Assembly: GCF_003012915.1 (NCBI RefSeq)
Contig: NZ_CP027770.1
Coordinates: forward strand, 2,356,001 to 2,420,000
Origin: Staphylococcus felis
GTDB lineage: Bacteria; Bacillota; Bacilli; Staphylococcales; Staphylococcaceae
DNA length: 64,000 bases
Direction: 5' to 3'
Position 1 is the stretch's first letter. Every line of letters begins with the position of its first letter. This document shows, piece by piece, positions 9,859-18,722 of the stretch. Under the pieces are notes generated by a model, which worked only from the letters and a program-made list of their open reading frames with translations, searched no databases and had not been told where the DNA came from. Made by a program: the position numbers and the translations under genes.

Positions 9859-10656
9859 CTATTGATTATCTTTATGGTGGACACCATGCTCATTCGGACG
9901 AAGTTGTGATACATAGTCTTTCAATGCAAAACAAAACACCACCATAAGTCCCATAAAACTATAAAAATAAAAATGATAACTCATGTGATTTAATGCATCA
10001 TGCCCAACAATAACAGACTGTTGCATCCCATTAACTAAATAATAAACTGGATTCATCATCAAAATATGTGTCAGAATTGTATTGGAAACATTTGGAATAT
10101 ACACTATTGGCGCGAGTAAAAAGAGCAAAATTGTTACGAGCACATATAAACGATGTAGTTTTGAATACAATACATACACCATTCCGAGTAAAAATGAAAA
10201 TGTAAGTATAAAAACAAAACTCATCAAACTGTAATACAACACGCCCCATATCGAAGTATCAGTATTGACAGGTTTTAACAATGAGAAAGTAAACATCAAT
10301 AAAAGTAAAATCACACTATAAACAGCGCTCGATATTAAATGATATAAAAATGGACTTACATTATAATGACGGGTCACATAAAAATCTCTAGGATAAAAGC
10401 GATAGTTAATATATATCGCAATCCAAATCATTGCAAATGTAAAAAGCCCAACAAGTCTGTACTCAATCGCTGCTTGTTTTACATCAAGTGTTCCCATGAT
10501 TTTAAACATCAGTACACATAATAGAATCAATGCAATACCAATACTAAATGTCAAAATGATCCATTTTTTTTGCATCCTTAATCGATAGATGCTATGTCGA
10601 ATTAATTCGGGTATACTTTTGAAAAAGTTTATCATTCGTTCTATCAATTTGCTCAC
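9859..10656 (-). CDS. ABC-2 type permease, teichoic-acid-exporter-like
   Basis: Integral membrane protein of 265 residues with about six hydrophobic helices, at roughly 33-55, 65-85, 105-130, 135-165, 170-195 and 228-250. It resembles ABC-2 permeases of the TagG/TarG type. The GTG start follows immediately after the stop codon of the ATPase-like gene upstream, so the two are translationally coupled and probably form one complex. Neither gene shows the housekeeping features expected of tarGH, so I regard this as a paralogous exporter of unknown substrate. The gene ends the recX-yfhH-ATPase-permease run. Confidence 0.65.
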   Translation of the reverse strand: MSKLIERMINFFKSIPELIRHSIYRLRMQKKWIILTFSIGIALILLCVLMFKIMGTLDVKQAAIEYRLVGLFTFAMIWIAIYINYRFYPRDFYVTRHYNVSPFLYHLISSAVYSVILLLLMFTFSLLKPVNTDTSIWGVLYYSLMSFVFILTFSFLLGMVYVLYSKLHRLYVLVTILLFLLAPIVYIPNVSNTILTHILMMNPVYYLVNGMQQSVIVGHDALNHMSYHFYFYSFMGLMVVFCFALKDYVSQLRPNEHGVHHKDNQ

Positions 10657-12183
10657 CTACAATTCTATGTACAACCATTGAGATTGTTTCATATCCGCAA
10701 TAAAGTATCCACGCTCTGTTTTTACAATCCAATAATTTTCTTCAATATTAAATTTATCTTTTAATTTTTCTTTATTGTTTATTGGAAATGTATAGCCTTT
10801 AAGCTTATTTTGATCATCAAAAATCATAGCAATGGGTTGTTCAATAATCGTCTCTACAAATCGATTTTTCTTCTTAGGCACTAGCTTTTCATTAACATCA
10901 GAATGTTTATGCTGTAATTCTCCATTAAAGTAATCAATAGAGCTCATATAGTTATTATTTAAATAAGGTTCCAATTCACTGCGGTCAACTGTTTGATACA
11001 ATGCAGCTGGATCGAAATAATTTAAGTCTTCTTTTCGTACTGTGTAACTTTTATCGTTTAGACTTACTTGGTAACGTGTCTTATTCTCACCAGTGATTGT
11101 TAAAAAGCTATACTTTGGAACATTGATATCTTTGTATGATGCGTGTGATGCGCTTACCTTTGCATTGTGGTTCGTTACAATACCATATGCTAACTTATCA
11201 ATATACGGATCCTTTGATTGTTGAGCAAGTGTATTCGCTGTATTTTGACTCGGTTCAATTTTTCCAATATTATTAAAGATTAATATACCAAAAATCAACA
11301 TACCTGTAATAAATACTGCCGTTAATGTCCAAATACGCGTTAAAAATGCAGGAGGTTGCGCATGGTGATATCGCTCAATCCGTTTAAAGTTGTACGTCAA
11401 TTCAGGCATTTTTGAACGATTTCTCTTCCAATCTTCATCAAATTGCGCTTTCTCTTCTTCAGTTTTCAGTGTAGCACGATCTTTTTCATGTACGGTAAAA
11501 GCAGGTATGACATGTTTGACATAACCTTCTTTTCTTAATTGACCATGCGATATCCAAGCGACATAATTACTTACCGCTTCAATCCGTTCAACATGGTTAT
11601 CAATTGCAATCCATGTTAAAGCTTGATTAACGTATTCAGACGCCATTATCTTAGCTTTTTCAAAAAATGAATCGTCCAAATAACTTAAAATATGACTTAA
11701 TATCACGATATCTGCTTGGGATGAGCGAGCGAGACTAAATAAAAGATGTGCATATTGCGTATCGGTTAACTGATTTATCGTACTCTTTTCATATCCATCT
11801 AAATGGGCATACTTTAAAATTTGAATCGCTTTATGTTCAGGCACATCATATGTATATAACTGCATTACATCATTAATATAGTCGATCACTTTAATGTGCT
11901 CAACTGTTTTTTGGTTCATATTAGCATAAAATAACGAGCCTAACCGTACAACACGCCCCTTGTCAGGTTGAACAGTCCCAGCCAAAATCTCACCGACTAA
12001 TGACTTTGACGACTCTGGCTCTCCTATGATACCAAGTGCTTCTCCTTGATAAATATGCAAAGTGATATTGTTTAATTCGATATCCTCAGGTTGATAGCTA
12101 AAAGGTTTAAGGACATTTTGTTTTTTTTGATTTCGATAATAATGAGTAACATTAATCATCTTTAATACGATAGCACTGCCCAT
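10657..12183 (-). CDS. TagH-like ABC protein with degenerate ATPase motifs and an extracytoplasmic C-terminal domain
   Basis: This 508-residue protein has the two-part layout of TagH. An ABC-type domain covers about residues 1-230, a transmembrane helix about 285-310, and an outside domain of about 190 residues completes it. The ABC motifs are badly altered. Walker A reads GEPESSKS, keeping the lysine but losing two glycines. The LSGG signature is replaced by INQLTDTQYAHLL, and the Walker B region reads DIVILSHIL with no catalytic glutamate. It may bind nucleotide poorly or act only structurally. It begins after an AAGGGGGAT site and is coupled to the permease downstream. The substrate is unknown. 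Confidence 0.7.
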   Translation of the reverse strand: MGSAIVLKMINVTHYYRNQKKQNVLKPFSYQPEDIELNNITLHIYQGEALGIIGEPESSKSLVGEILAGTVQPDKGRVVRLGSLFYANMNQKTVEHIKVIDYINDVMQLYTYDVPEHKAIQILKYAHLDGYEKSTINQLTDTQYAHLLFSLARSSQADIVILSHILSYLDDSFFEKAKIMASEYVNQALTWIAIDNHVERIEAVSNYVAWISHGQLRKEGYVKHVIPAFTVHEKDRATLKTEEEKAQFDEDWKRNRSKMPELTYNFKRIERYHHAQPPAFLTRIWTLTAVFITGMLIFGILIFNNIGKIEPSQNTANTLAQQSKDPYIDKLAYGIVTNHNAKVSASHASYKDINVPKYSFLTITGENKTRYQVSLNDKSYTVRKEDLNYFDPAALYQTVDRSELEPYLNNNYMSSIDYFNGELQHKHSDVNEKLVPKKKNRFVETIIEQPIAMIFDDQNKLKGYTFPINNKEKLKDKFNIEENYWIVKTERGYFIADMKQSQWLYIEL

Positions 12184-12196
12184 TTGACTATCCCCC

Positions 12197-12511
12197 TTAT
12201 ATTTTTAATAATGACACGGGTATTCCCTCTTCTGTTGCCCTCTGACTTGAGCGATATCCCCAAGCAAACACACCTTTCAATCGTTCTACTTGAAAACGAT
12301 CATGAGTGCCATCTTGTAATTGATAACTTTTGCCAAGTTCAATTGCAGACAAATCAACTAAGTAACTTTCTGCAATCACGACTTTATTTTGATAAACGTC
12401 GTATTCATTCATAATACCGTTCATCTCAGCTTTACGCATTTTTTCTTTATAAGTTTGTATCTCATGCAAAATTTCGTGTCGTTCCATCTCACTTAAACGT
12501 TTCTTATTCAT
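12197..12511 (-). CDS. yfhH: YfhH-family protein (DUF1811)
   Basis: Small protein of about 104 residues of the YfhH/DUF1811 family, common in Firmicutes and of unknown function. It has a helical, charged N-terminal half (SEMERHEILHEIQTYKEKM) and a C-terminal SH3-like region (ELGKSYQLQDGTHDRFQVERLKGVFAWGYR). The start is uncertain. ATG at 12511 fits relatives that begin MNKKR-like, but a GTG at 12523 is also in frame. The gene overlaps the end of recX by 8 nt, implying cotranscription and coupling. Confidence 0.75.
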   Translation of the reverse strand: MNKKRLSEMERHEILHEIQTYKEKMRKAEMNGIMNEYDVYQNKVVIAESYLVDLSAIELGKSYQLQDGTHDRFQVERLKGVFAWGYRSSQRATEEGIPVSLLKI

Positions 12512-13307
12512 CCTCAATACCACTTTCTGCTAATTTTCGTTTAATATCATCAAACGCATAGCCTTTTCTAAGCAATGCATCTGTCGTTTTTTGTATTAAC
12601 TGAAATCCATCAAACTTCTTCTGGTATTTATTATAGACTTTCTCTAAATCTCGTTGCAATAAATTATCCACAAACTCTGGATTTTGATTAAAATCAAGTT
12701 CTTGTATTACAGATTCAATGGTTTCAAAATGATAGCCCTTTTGAAGAAGTGCTTGATAGACTTTTTGTTTAACTTTTACAGCCGGTCCCTTTTTTTGATT
12801 TGCAATTTTTCGTGCCACTTTCACAACATGTTGAAAAGGCTGTTCTACTACATATGACTGAACGGCTTTTTCAATGATTTGTTTGTCTATTCCAGCTTTA
12901 ACTAGTTTTTGTCTATATATTTCAGGACCTTTATCAGTTGTATGAATCATCGTATTTTTAAGGCTTTCAGCATAATCATTATCGTCAATGAGTTGATGTT
13001 TATCACAATAATGCAAAGCAGAAGAAATCACTGTAGAGGCATATCCTTTTTGCTCAAGATGATGTTCTATTTCATGACCTGAACGTTTGCGATACGATAA
13101 AAATTGAATTGCTTCATTAATTGCGTGTTGTTCATACTCTTTCAGTTCAATTTCTTGTATCTTACTTTTGTCAATACAGTCTCCCTTTTTCAAATTAAAA
13201 TGGACGAGTGTATCTATTGAGATTCCCATTGCAAACTGTTCATCTATATAAATATTAAAACGTTCAGTATGATTCTTTTGAACTTCTATTTTAGTAATGT
13301 TTGGCAA
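12504..13307 (-). CDS. recX: Regulatory protein RecX
   Basis: RecX modulates RecA by binding RecA filaments and inhibiting recombinase activity. The 267-residue product has the family's three-helix repeats, for example AIQFLSYRKRSGHEIEHHLEQKGY and DYAESLKNTMIHTTDKGPEIY. I choose the TTG at 13307 because it gives MPNITKIEVQK, like the S. aureus protein, and has a GAAGGGATG ribosome site 6-7 nt upstream. A longer in-frame reading to an ATG at 13379 would place the sgtB terminator hairpin inside the gene, which is unlikely. It heads a run with yfhH and the ABC pair. Confidence 0.88.
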   Translation of the reverse strand: MPNITKIEVQKNHTERFNIYIDEQFAMGISIDTLVHFNLKKGDCIDKSKIQEIELKEYEQHAINEAIQFLSYRKRSGHEIEHHLEQKGYASTVISSALHYCDKHQLIDDNDYAESLKNTMIHTTDKGPEIYRQKLVKAGIDKQIIEKAVQSYVVEQPFQHVVKVARKIANQKKGPAVKVKQKVYQALLQKGYHFETIESVIQELDFNQNPEFVDNLLQRDLEKVYNKYQKKFDGFQLIQKTTDALLRKGYAFDDIKRKLAESGIEDE

Positions 13308-13325
13308 AATATCATCCCTTCTCAT

Positions 13326-13361
13326 AAGAAAAACTGGAAGGTCCCATTGTGCACTTCCAGT
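13326..13361 (-). terminator. Terminator of sgtB
   Basis: The 8-bp stem ACTGGAAG/CTTCCAGT (13354-13361 with 13333-13340) has a 13-nt loop and is followed on the minus strand by TTTTTCTT. It separates sgtB from recX. Confidence 0.8.
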
Positions 13362-13396
13362 CTTACTATATATATTCATTATGCCATAAATACGCT

Positions 13397-14197
13397 CTAT
13401 GCTCCAAGTTGTTGTAATGCTTCTATATATTGAGATTCAGAGATATAGTTTTGTTGTTTCATTTTTTCGAGCGTCATTTTTGTTCGATTAATAAATGATG
13501 GCGACATATTGTTAACATCATAAGCTGATGGTGCATTCACTTTACTTGCTAATATTGCACTTTGTAAAACAGTAATCTGTGGTAGATTGGAGCTAGTCGT
13601 ATCAACCGTTGTACCGAAATAATAATCAGCAGCGGACTCAATCGTATAGTTATGATTACCATAAAAAATGTTATTTAAATAATAACTCAAAATATGTTCC
13701 TTGTCATATTCTTTTTCAACTCGTTTTGCTACAAATATTTCTTTTAATTTTCTCGTAATCGTCTGCTGGTTATCATAATAAAAATTTTTGACCAATTGTT
13801 GTGTTATGGTACTTCCACCTTGTAAATTTTCCCGATCCCTTACAGATGAAAAAATAGCTCTTAAACTCCCTTTATAATCAACACCATTGTGTTTATAAAA
13901 TCGCTTATCTTCTACTGCAATAAACGCCCCTACAGTGTAGTTAGGCATTGCGTTCGATGAAACGTAACTTTCCTTTTGCTCAATTGTTGCTAACTGACTC
14001 ACATCTGCTTTTTCAGACAACACATACATGATTCCAGTAAAGATTAATAATAGTATGATTATACTTAAAATAACCGTTCTAAAAATACGCTTTGGTTTTT
14101 GTTTTTTCGGTGGTTGACCCACTGGTCTATAATACGTATTATAATGCGGTTCATTCACTGGTTCAGTATAGTGATGTGTTCGGTCGGATCTTTTCAT
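13397..14197 (-). CDS. sgtB: Monofunctional peptidoglycan glycosyltransferase SgtB
   Basis: Class GT51 enzyme that polymerises lipid II into glycan strands at the outer face of the membrane, without a transpeptidase domain. It has a short cytoplasmic N-terminus, one transmembrane helix (about 42-62), then the GT51 motifs. AVEDKRFYKHNGVDY contains the catalytic glutamate, GGSTITQQLVKNFY is the second motif, and KLKEIFVAKRVEKEY and YLNNIFYG are the others. The length of 266 residues matches the S. aureus Mgt/SgtB protein. It is read leftward, divergent from cidC, and closed by a terminator. Confidence 0.94.
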   Translation of the reverse strand: MKRSDRTHHYTEPVNEPHYNTYYRPVGQPPKKQKPKRIFRTVILSIIILLLIFTGIMYVLSEKADVSQLATIEQKESYVSSNAMPNYTVGAFIAVEDKRFYKHNGVDYKGSLRAIFSSVRDRENLQGGSTITQQLVKNFYYDNQQTITRKLKEIFVAKRVEKEYDKEHILSYYLNNIFYGNHNYTIESAADYYFGTTVDTTSSNLPQITVLQSAILASKVNAPSAYDVNNMSPSFINRTKMTLEKMKQQNYISESQYIEALQQLGA

Positions 14198-14379
14198 GAT
14201 ATGTTGACCTACTTTCTCATTAATTTAACTTAGTACTGTGAGTTTACCAATTACATGTCGATAAATCTATATGTTATAGTAAAAATCAGTCCCTAGCATG
14301 AGTCCCGTTTTTCTTTATCCGCATAAGGCTAAATGTATAGCAATTAAGCAAATTTCTAATTATAAACAGCAGACTTGGG

Positions 14380-14385
14380 TATAAT
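14380..14385 (+). promoter_or_regulatory. Candidate -10 box of cidC
   Basis: TATAAT lies 57 nt before the cidC ATG in the 244-bp sgtB-cidC divergent gap. No clear -35 hexamer is seen at 17 nt, so an activator such as a CidR-like LysR regulator may be needed. That last point is inference. Confidence 0.4.
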
Positions 14386-14441
14386 GTATAAGGTAAGTAT
14401 AATTTTTAGTGTACTAAAAAAAGGAAAGGAAGAATGAAGTT

Positions 14442-16187
14442 ATGGCAAAAGTAAAAGCAAATATGGGTGTCATTCGAGCACTAGAAGCATGGGGTATTGA
14501 CCATGTATATGGTATCCCAGGTGACTCAATTGATGCTGTAGTAGATGGACTTAAAGCAGCAGAAGATAGCATTAAGTTTGTACATGTTCGTCATGAAGAA
14601 GTTGCAAGTCTAGCCGCTGCAGCATATACAAAATTAACAGGTAAAATTGGTGTTTCTTTAGCTATTGGTGGCCCTGGTGCTGTACATCTTCTTAACGGGA
14701 TGTATGATGCAAAAATGGACAATGTGCCACAACTTGTTTTATCAGGACAAGCAGATAGCGATAAACTTGGAACGAAAGCTTTCCAAGAGATTGATTTGCC
14801 TAAACTATTTGAAGATGTCGCGGTGTACAATTATCAATTAACTGACGCGGATGCACCTAGAATATTTGATATTGTTGATGAAGCGATTCGTACAGCATAT
14901 CAAGAAAGTGGTGTTGCTGTTTTAACTTTACCTAACAATATTCTCGGACAAAAAATTGACGACAACTTCCCTAAAGAAGTCAATCAAACCATCGCTTCCC
15001 CTCAAGCACCTTCTCAGCAATCTATTGAAGATGCTGCTCGATTATTTAACCAAAGTAAAAAGCCAGTCATTTTAGTTGGTAAAGGTGCTGAGCATGCTAA
15101 AGATGAAGTCAAGGCATTTATCGAAAAAGGTAAAGTACCAACAATGGTTACATTACCAGCTAAAACAACAGTTGCCGATGACCATCCATACAACTTAGGT
15201 AACATCGGTAAAATTGGTACAAAGCCATCATATCAAGCAATGCAAAATGCAGATTTACTCATTTTAGCTGGAACAAACTATCCTTATGTAGACTATCTGC
15301 CTAAAAAAGATATCCCAGCTATTCAAATTGATAAAGACTTTAAAGCTATTGGTCATCGATTTAACATTGATGCACCTATCGTTGGCGATAGCCAAATTGC
15401 TTTACAATCACTGACTGAAGCGATCGACCCTGTATCTGATCGTCCATTTTTAAATGAAATGCTTGATCACAAAGAAACATGGGATACATGGATGAAAGAA
15501 GACATGAAAAAAGAATCTAAACCTATTCGTCCAGAACGTTTAATGGATGCCATTAATAAAGTGATTCATAAAGATACTGTTATTGCAGCTGATGTAGGAA
15601 CATCTACAGTTTGGTCAACACGTTATTTAAAACTTGGCGTAGAGAATAAATTTATTATTTCAAGTTGGCTAGGTACAATGGGGTGCGCATTACCAACAGC
15701 TATTGCATCACGTTTTGCTTTCCCAGGCCGCCAAGTCATTGGTATTACTGGCGACGGTGCATTCGAAATGGTAATGCAAGATTTTGCAACAGCTGTTCAA
15801 TACAACTTGCCTATGGTACTTTTCGTATTGAACAATGAAGAATTATCATTTATCAAATATGAACAACAAGCAGCTGGGGAACTTGAATATGGCATTGATT
15901 TCAGTGATATGGACTTTGCTAAATTTGCTGAAATTTGTGGTGGTGTCGGTCTAACACTTAAAGATCCTGAAGATGTAGACGCGATTGTTCAAACTGCTGT
16001 TCAACAGCATAAACCAACTATTGTTAATGTGTATGTTGACCGTAATGCAGCACCACTTCCAGGTAAAATTGTACCAGAAGAAGCTAAAAATTATGCTAAA
16101 TGGGCATATCGTAGCTTAACTGAAGAAGGTAAGTTTGTATTTGACGAAATGCCATCAATTTCAACAGCTATTAAACGCTTTTTCTAA
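14442..16187 (+). CDS. cidC: Pyruvate oxidase CidC (menaquinone-reducing type)
   Basis: Thiamine-diphosphate and FAD-dependent enzyme that decarboxylates pyruvate to acetate, passing electrons to the membrane quinone pool. In S. aureus it is tied to overflow metabolism and cell death. The 581 residues contain the N-terminal ThDP domain with the catalytic glutamate in VRHEEVASLAAAAY. The central FAD domain comes next, and the C-terminal ThDP motif GDGAFEMVMQDF...VLFVLNN is intact. Close similarity along its length to S. aureus CidC supports the name. Here it stands alone between sgtB and a FemAB gene, without cidA or cidB beside it, and ends with its own terminator. Confidence 0.92.
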   Translation: MAKVKANMGVIRALEAWGIDHVYGIPGDSIDAVVDGLKAAEDSIKFVHVRHEEVASLAAAAYTKLTGKIGVSLAIGGPGAVHLLNGMYDAKMDNVPQLVLSGQADSDKLGTKAFQEIDLPKLFEDVAVYNYQLTDADAPRIFDIVDEAIRTAYQESGVAVLTLPNNILGQKIDDNFPKEVNQTIASPQAPSQQSIEDAARLFNQSKKPVILVGKGAEHAKDEVKAFIEKGKVPTMVTLPAKTTVADDHPYNLGNIGKIGTKPSYQAMQNADLLILAGTNYPYVDYLPKKDIPAIQIDKDFKAIGHRFNIDAPIVGDSQIALQSLTEAIDPVSDRPFLNEMLDHKETWDTWMKEDMKKESKPIRPERLMDAINKVIHKDTVIAADVGTSTVWSTRYLKLGVENKFIISSWLGTMGCALPTAIASRFAFPGRQVIGITGDGAFEMVMQDFATAVQYNLPMVLFVLNNEELSFIKYEQQAAGELEYGIDFSDMDFAKFAEICGGVGLTLKDPEDVDAIVQTAVQQHKPTIVNVYVDRNAAPLPGKIVPEEAKNYAKWAYRSLTEEGKFVFDEMPSISTAIKRFF

Positions 16188-16245
16188 CACTTATTGCGTA
16201 TAGTCCATAAATGACTTTAGAAACTTCAACCATTTTTTATCATAT

Positions 16246-16284
16246 ACTGTCGACACAGCTTTTCACTGTGTGGGCAGTTTTTTT
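16246..16284 (+). terminator. Terminator of cidC
   Basis: A stem built from CTG...ACACAG paired with CTGTGT...CAG, with a 7-nt loop, is followed by a run of seven T. It is a classic rho-independent terminator about 60 nt after the cidC stop codon. Confidence 0.88.
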
Positions 16285-16454
16285 GGTGCATTGAAATTCC
16301 ACGATAGAGTCTGATATAGATTAAAGTCATTTTACAATAATGTACCTTTTCATATCATTTTTCTTTTCTAATATTCAACTTATTAATGTATTGCGCCTTA
16401 AAGTAAGGTACAATAAGATACAGTTAGTATATTTTTAATTTAAGGAGCATTATA

Positions 16455-17678
16455 ATGAAATTTACACAACTGTCTTTAGATGAATTCCAAGCATTTGCAG
16501 ACCATCATTTTAGTCATTATACACAATCTGATAAACTCTATCTATCTGAAAAAAATGCTCATCTCGTTGGAGTGAAGGATGAAAATAATAACGTTATAGC
16601 TGCTTGTTTACTTACAGAAGCACGTGCACTCAAGTTCTTCAAATATTTTTATACGCAGCGTGGCCCCATGATGGACTATCAAAATACACAGCTTGTACAC
16701 TTCTTTTTTAATGCACTTACTCATTATCTAAAACGACACAAAGGATTATATGTTAGAGTAGACCCTTATATCCTATCACGCGTCCATCGCACAGATGGTG
16801 AGATCATAACTTCTAATCATAATCAAGCATGGATGCACACACTTGAACAATTAGGATATCGCCATCAAGGCTTTGATATCGGTTATTCTCAAATCAGTCA
16901 AATCAGATGGTTATCTGTTTTGAATTTAAAAGATAAAAGCGAAAATCAACTTTTAAAAGAAATGGACTATCAAACACGCAGGAATATTAAAAAGACTTAT
17001 GAAATGGATGTTAAAATCAAAACGCTCTCAATTGATGAAACTGAACGTTTTTTCAAACTCAATCAAATGGCTGAAGAAAAGCATCATTTTAAATTTAGAG
17101 ATTTAGAATATTTTAAACGTTTACAAACAATCTACAAAGACCAAATTATGCTTAAACTGGCTTATATAGATCTCGAGTCATATTTAGAAAAACTTCGGCA
17201 TAAAATAACAGATCTTGAATCTAACTATACTCAAGTGCAACAAACGCTTTCAGAAAATCCAAATTCTAAGAAAAATAAAACGAAATTAATGCAACTTGAA
17301 CAGCAAATATCAAGTACACGACGAAAATATGACGAGGTTGAATCTTTATATCACACTGATGGTCGAATACTTGATTTAGCAGCTGCAGTATTTATCTATA
17401 ATTCGTGGGAAGTATATTATTTATCAAGCGGATCAAACCCTAAATATAATATGTTTATGGGCGCATATCGTCTGCAGTGGGAAATGATACAATTTGCGAA
17501 AGAAAAAGGTATCGATCGCTATAACTTTTATGGTGTTACAGGCGATTTTTCTGATACTGCTGAAGATTACGGTGTACAACAATTTAAAAAAGGCTTTAAT
17601 GCTCACATTGAAGAATATGTAGGCGATTTTATTAAACCGATACGGCCTTTACTTTATAAAATCGCTCAAAAACGATAG
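16455..17678 (+). CDS. fmhA: FemAB-family aminoacyltransferase, FmhA-like
   Basis: Non-ribosomal peptidyltransferase of the FemABX family, which uses aminoacyl-tRNA to add residues to the peptidoglycan interpeptide bridge. The 407 residues show the FemAB start MKFTQLSLDEFQAFADHHF and two GNAT-like halves. A coiled-coil arm (about 235-300) is inserted between them, and a typical ending GDFIKPIRPLLYK closes the chain. DYQTRRNIKKT is the conserved basic motif. It resembles FmhA more than FemA or FemB from memory, but the choice within the family is tentative. It is not in a femAB locus. The start follows a TAAGGAGC site. Confidence 0.8.
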   Translation: MKFTQLSLDEFQAFADHHFSHYTQSDKLYLSEKNAHLVGVKDENNNVIAACLLTEARALKFFKYFYTQRGPMMDYQNTQLVHFFFNALTHYLKRHKGLYVRVDPYILSRVHRTDGEIITSNHNQAWMHTLEQLGYRHQGFDIGYSQISQIRWLSVLNLKDKSENQLLKEMDYQTRRNIKKTYEMDVKIKTLSIDETERFFKLNQMAEEKHHFKFRDLEYFKRLQTIYKDQIMLKLAYIDLESYLEKLRHKITDLESNYTQVQQTLSENPNSKKNKTKLMQLEQQISSTRRKYDEVESLYHTDGRILDLAAAVFIYNSWEVYYLSSGSNPKYNMFMGAYRLQWEMIQFAKEKGIDRYNFYGVTGDFSDTAEDYGVQQFKKGFNAHIEEYVGDFIKPIRPLLYKIAQKR

Positions 17679-17747
17679 TCATTTATTTCGATTAAGATAC
17701 GGTTATTTATTAATTAAATCATGACTGTTAGTATTGTATTCAAATAC

Positions 17748-17791
17748 AAAAGAGGGTAGGTTATCCTTAATCATAACCTACCCTCTTTTTT
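17748..17791. terminator. Strong bidirectional terminator
   Basis: A perfect 17-bp stem (AAAAGAGGGTAGGTTAT and its complement) with an 8-nt loop and T-runs on both strands lies between the convergent FemAB-family and DJ-1/PfpI genes. Confidence 0.92.
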
Positions 17792-17826
17792 GCGATATTA
17801 TCGCTATTATTTAATTGCTTCTATAA

Positions 17827-18345
17827 TTAGCCGTTTAATTGCTTGCTAATTTCTCTATTGAAATCATCTAAATCATCTGGAACACGGCTTGTTACCAAAT
17901 TACGGTCAACCACTACTGATTCGTCAACCACTTTTGCACCCGCATTTGATAAATCTTTGCGTACATTTAATACAGCTGTTAACGTACGACCTCCTAAGTC
18001 ATCCGTATCAATTAACACTTGTGGTCCGTGGCAGATTGCAAATACTGGTAAATCTTCTTTTAAATAATGTTTTGCAAATGTACCGTAACGACCTTCTTCG
18101 TCCCCTCTTAAATGGTCAGGTGAAAATCCGCCAGGTAATAGTAAAGCATCGTAATCTTCAGGTTTTGCGTCTGCAATACTAACATCTACAGTGACTTTTT
18201 CACCATGTTTACCTACTACTTCATTATTAGCAGTATTACCAATAATCACTGTTTCGTGTCCTGCATTTTCGATTGCCTCTTTAGGACTTGTTAATTCGAT
18301 ATCTTCAAATTCATCTGCTAATAATACTGCAACTTTTTTTGCCAT
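17827..18345 (-). CDS. DJ-1/PfpI-family protein (Sav1875-like)
   Basis: Small cytoplasmic protein of the DJ-1/PfpI superfamily, linked to stress protection, chaperone or glyoxalase-like chemistry. The 172 residues closely match S. aureus SAV1875. The nucleophile elbow is in AICHGPQVL (cysteine about residue 105), with the conserved acidic residue in EFEDIE near the start and GGFSPDHLR in the middle. The nearby gene order also resembles S. aureus. It is convergent with the FemAB-family gene. The actual reaction in this organism is not known. Confidence 0.9.
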   Translation of the reverse strand: MAKKVAVLLADEFEDIELTSPKEAIENAGHETVIIGNTANNEVVGKHGEKVTVDVSIADAKPEDYDALLLPGGFSPDHLRGDEEGRYGTFAKHYLKEDLPVFAICHGPQVLIDTDDLGGRTLTAVLNVRKDLSNAGAKVVDESVVVDRNLVTSRVPDDLDDFNREISKQLNG

Positions 18346-18447
18346 TTATAATCACCTTTCTTATTTATTAATTCATCTAGTCATTACTATAGCCAAGAAG
18401 TAGGTGTTTTAAACATTTTTGTTTATTAAATTTAGATACTGATATCA

Positions 18448-18609
18448 TTACTTACGAAATTGACTTACTTTTTCCTCAAGTTGATCTAACAGTTTAATCC
18501 ATTCATCAATTTCTGCCACATCAACATCATTAGGATTGACATGATCAATATCTTCTAAAAACTGCGATAATCTTTCTTTAACTTGTTTCATTGTTTGTGG
18601 CTCTTTCAT
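18448..18609 (-). CDS. Small conserved staphylococcal protein (SE1561-like)
   Basis: A 53-residue open frame beginning MKEPQTMKQVKERLSQFL and ending EEKVSQFRK, acidic and probably helical, with no membrane segment. An excellent AAAGGAGA ribosome site lies about 9 nt before the ATG, which supports real translation. From memory it resembles the small SE1561-family proteins of staphylococci, whose function is unknown. It sits between the DJ-1/PfpI gene (same strand, 102 nt downstream) and the divergent radical SAM gene. Confidence 0.72.
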   Translation of the reverse strand: MKEPQTMKQVKERLSQFLEDIDHVNPNDVDVAEIDEWIKLLDQLEEKVSQFRK

Positions 18610-18676
18610 ACTTTGAGAATCTCCTTTATAATTACATTGTCATAGTTATATTAACATGATTTTGATATTCCTCAAC

Positions 18677-18682
18677 TATAAT
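18677..18682 (+). promoter_or_regulatory. Candidate -10 box of the radical SAM gene
   Basis: TATAAT lies 41 nt before the ATG of the radical SAM gene. The -35 box is unclear, so the call rests on the hexamer and its spacing to the gene. Confidence 0.35.
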
Positions 18683-18722
18683 ATCAAATTATATACACTA
18701 TCAAAATGAGGAGTTTTTATTA

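Noticed and set aside
12184..12414. 76-codon frame on the plus strand opposite yfhH
   Set aside because: It is a shadow of the yfhH coding sequence, with no ribosome site.
13308..13379. Longer recX reading from 13379
   Set aside because: It would translate through the sgtB terminator hairpin and lacks a ribosome site; the TTG at 13307 fits relatives.
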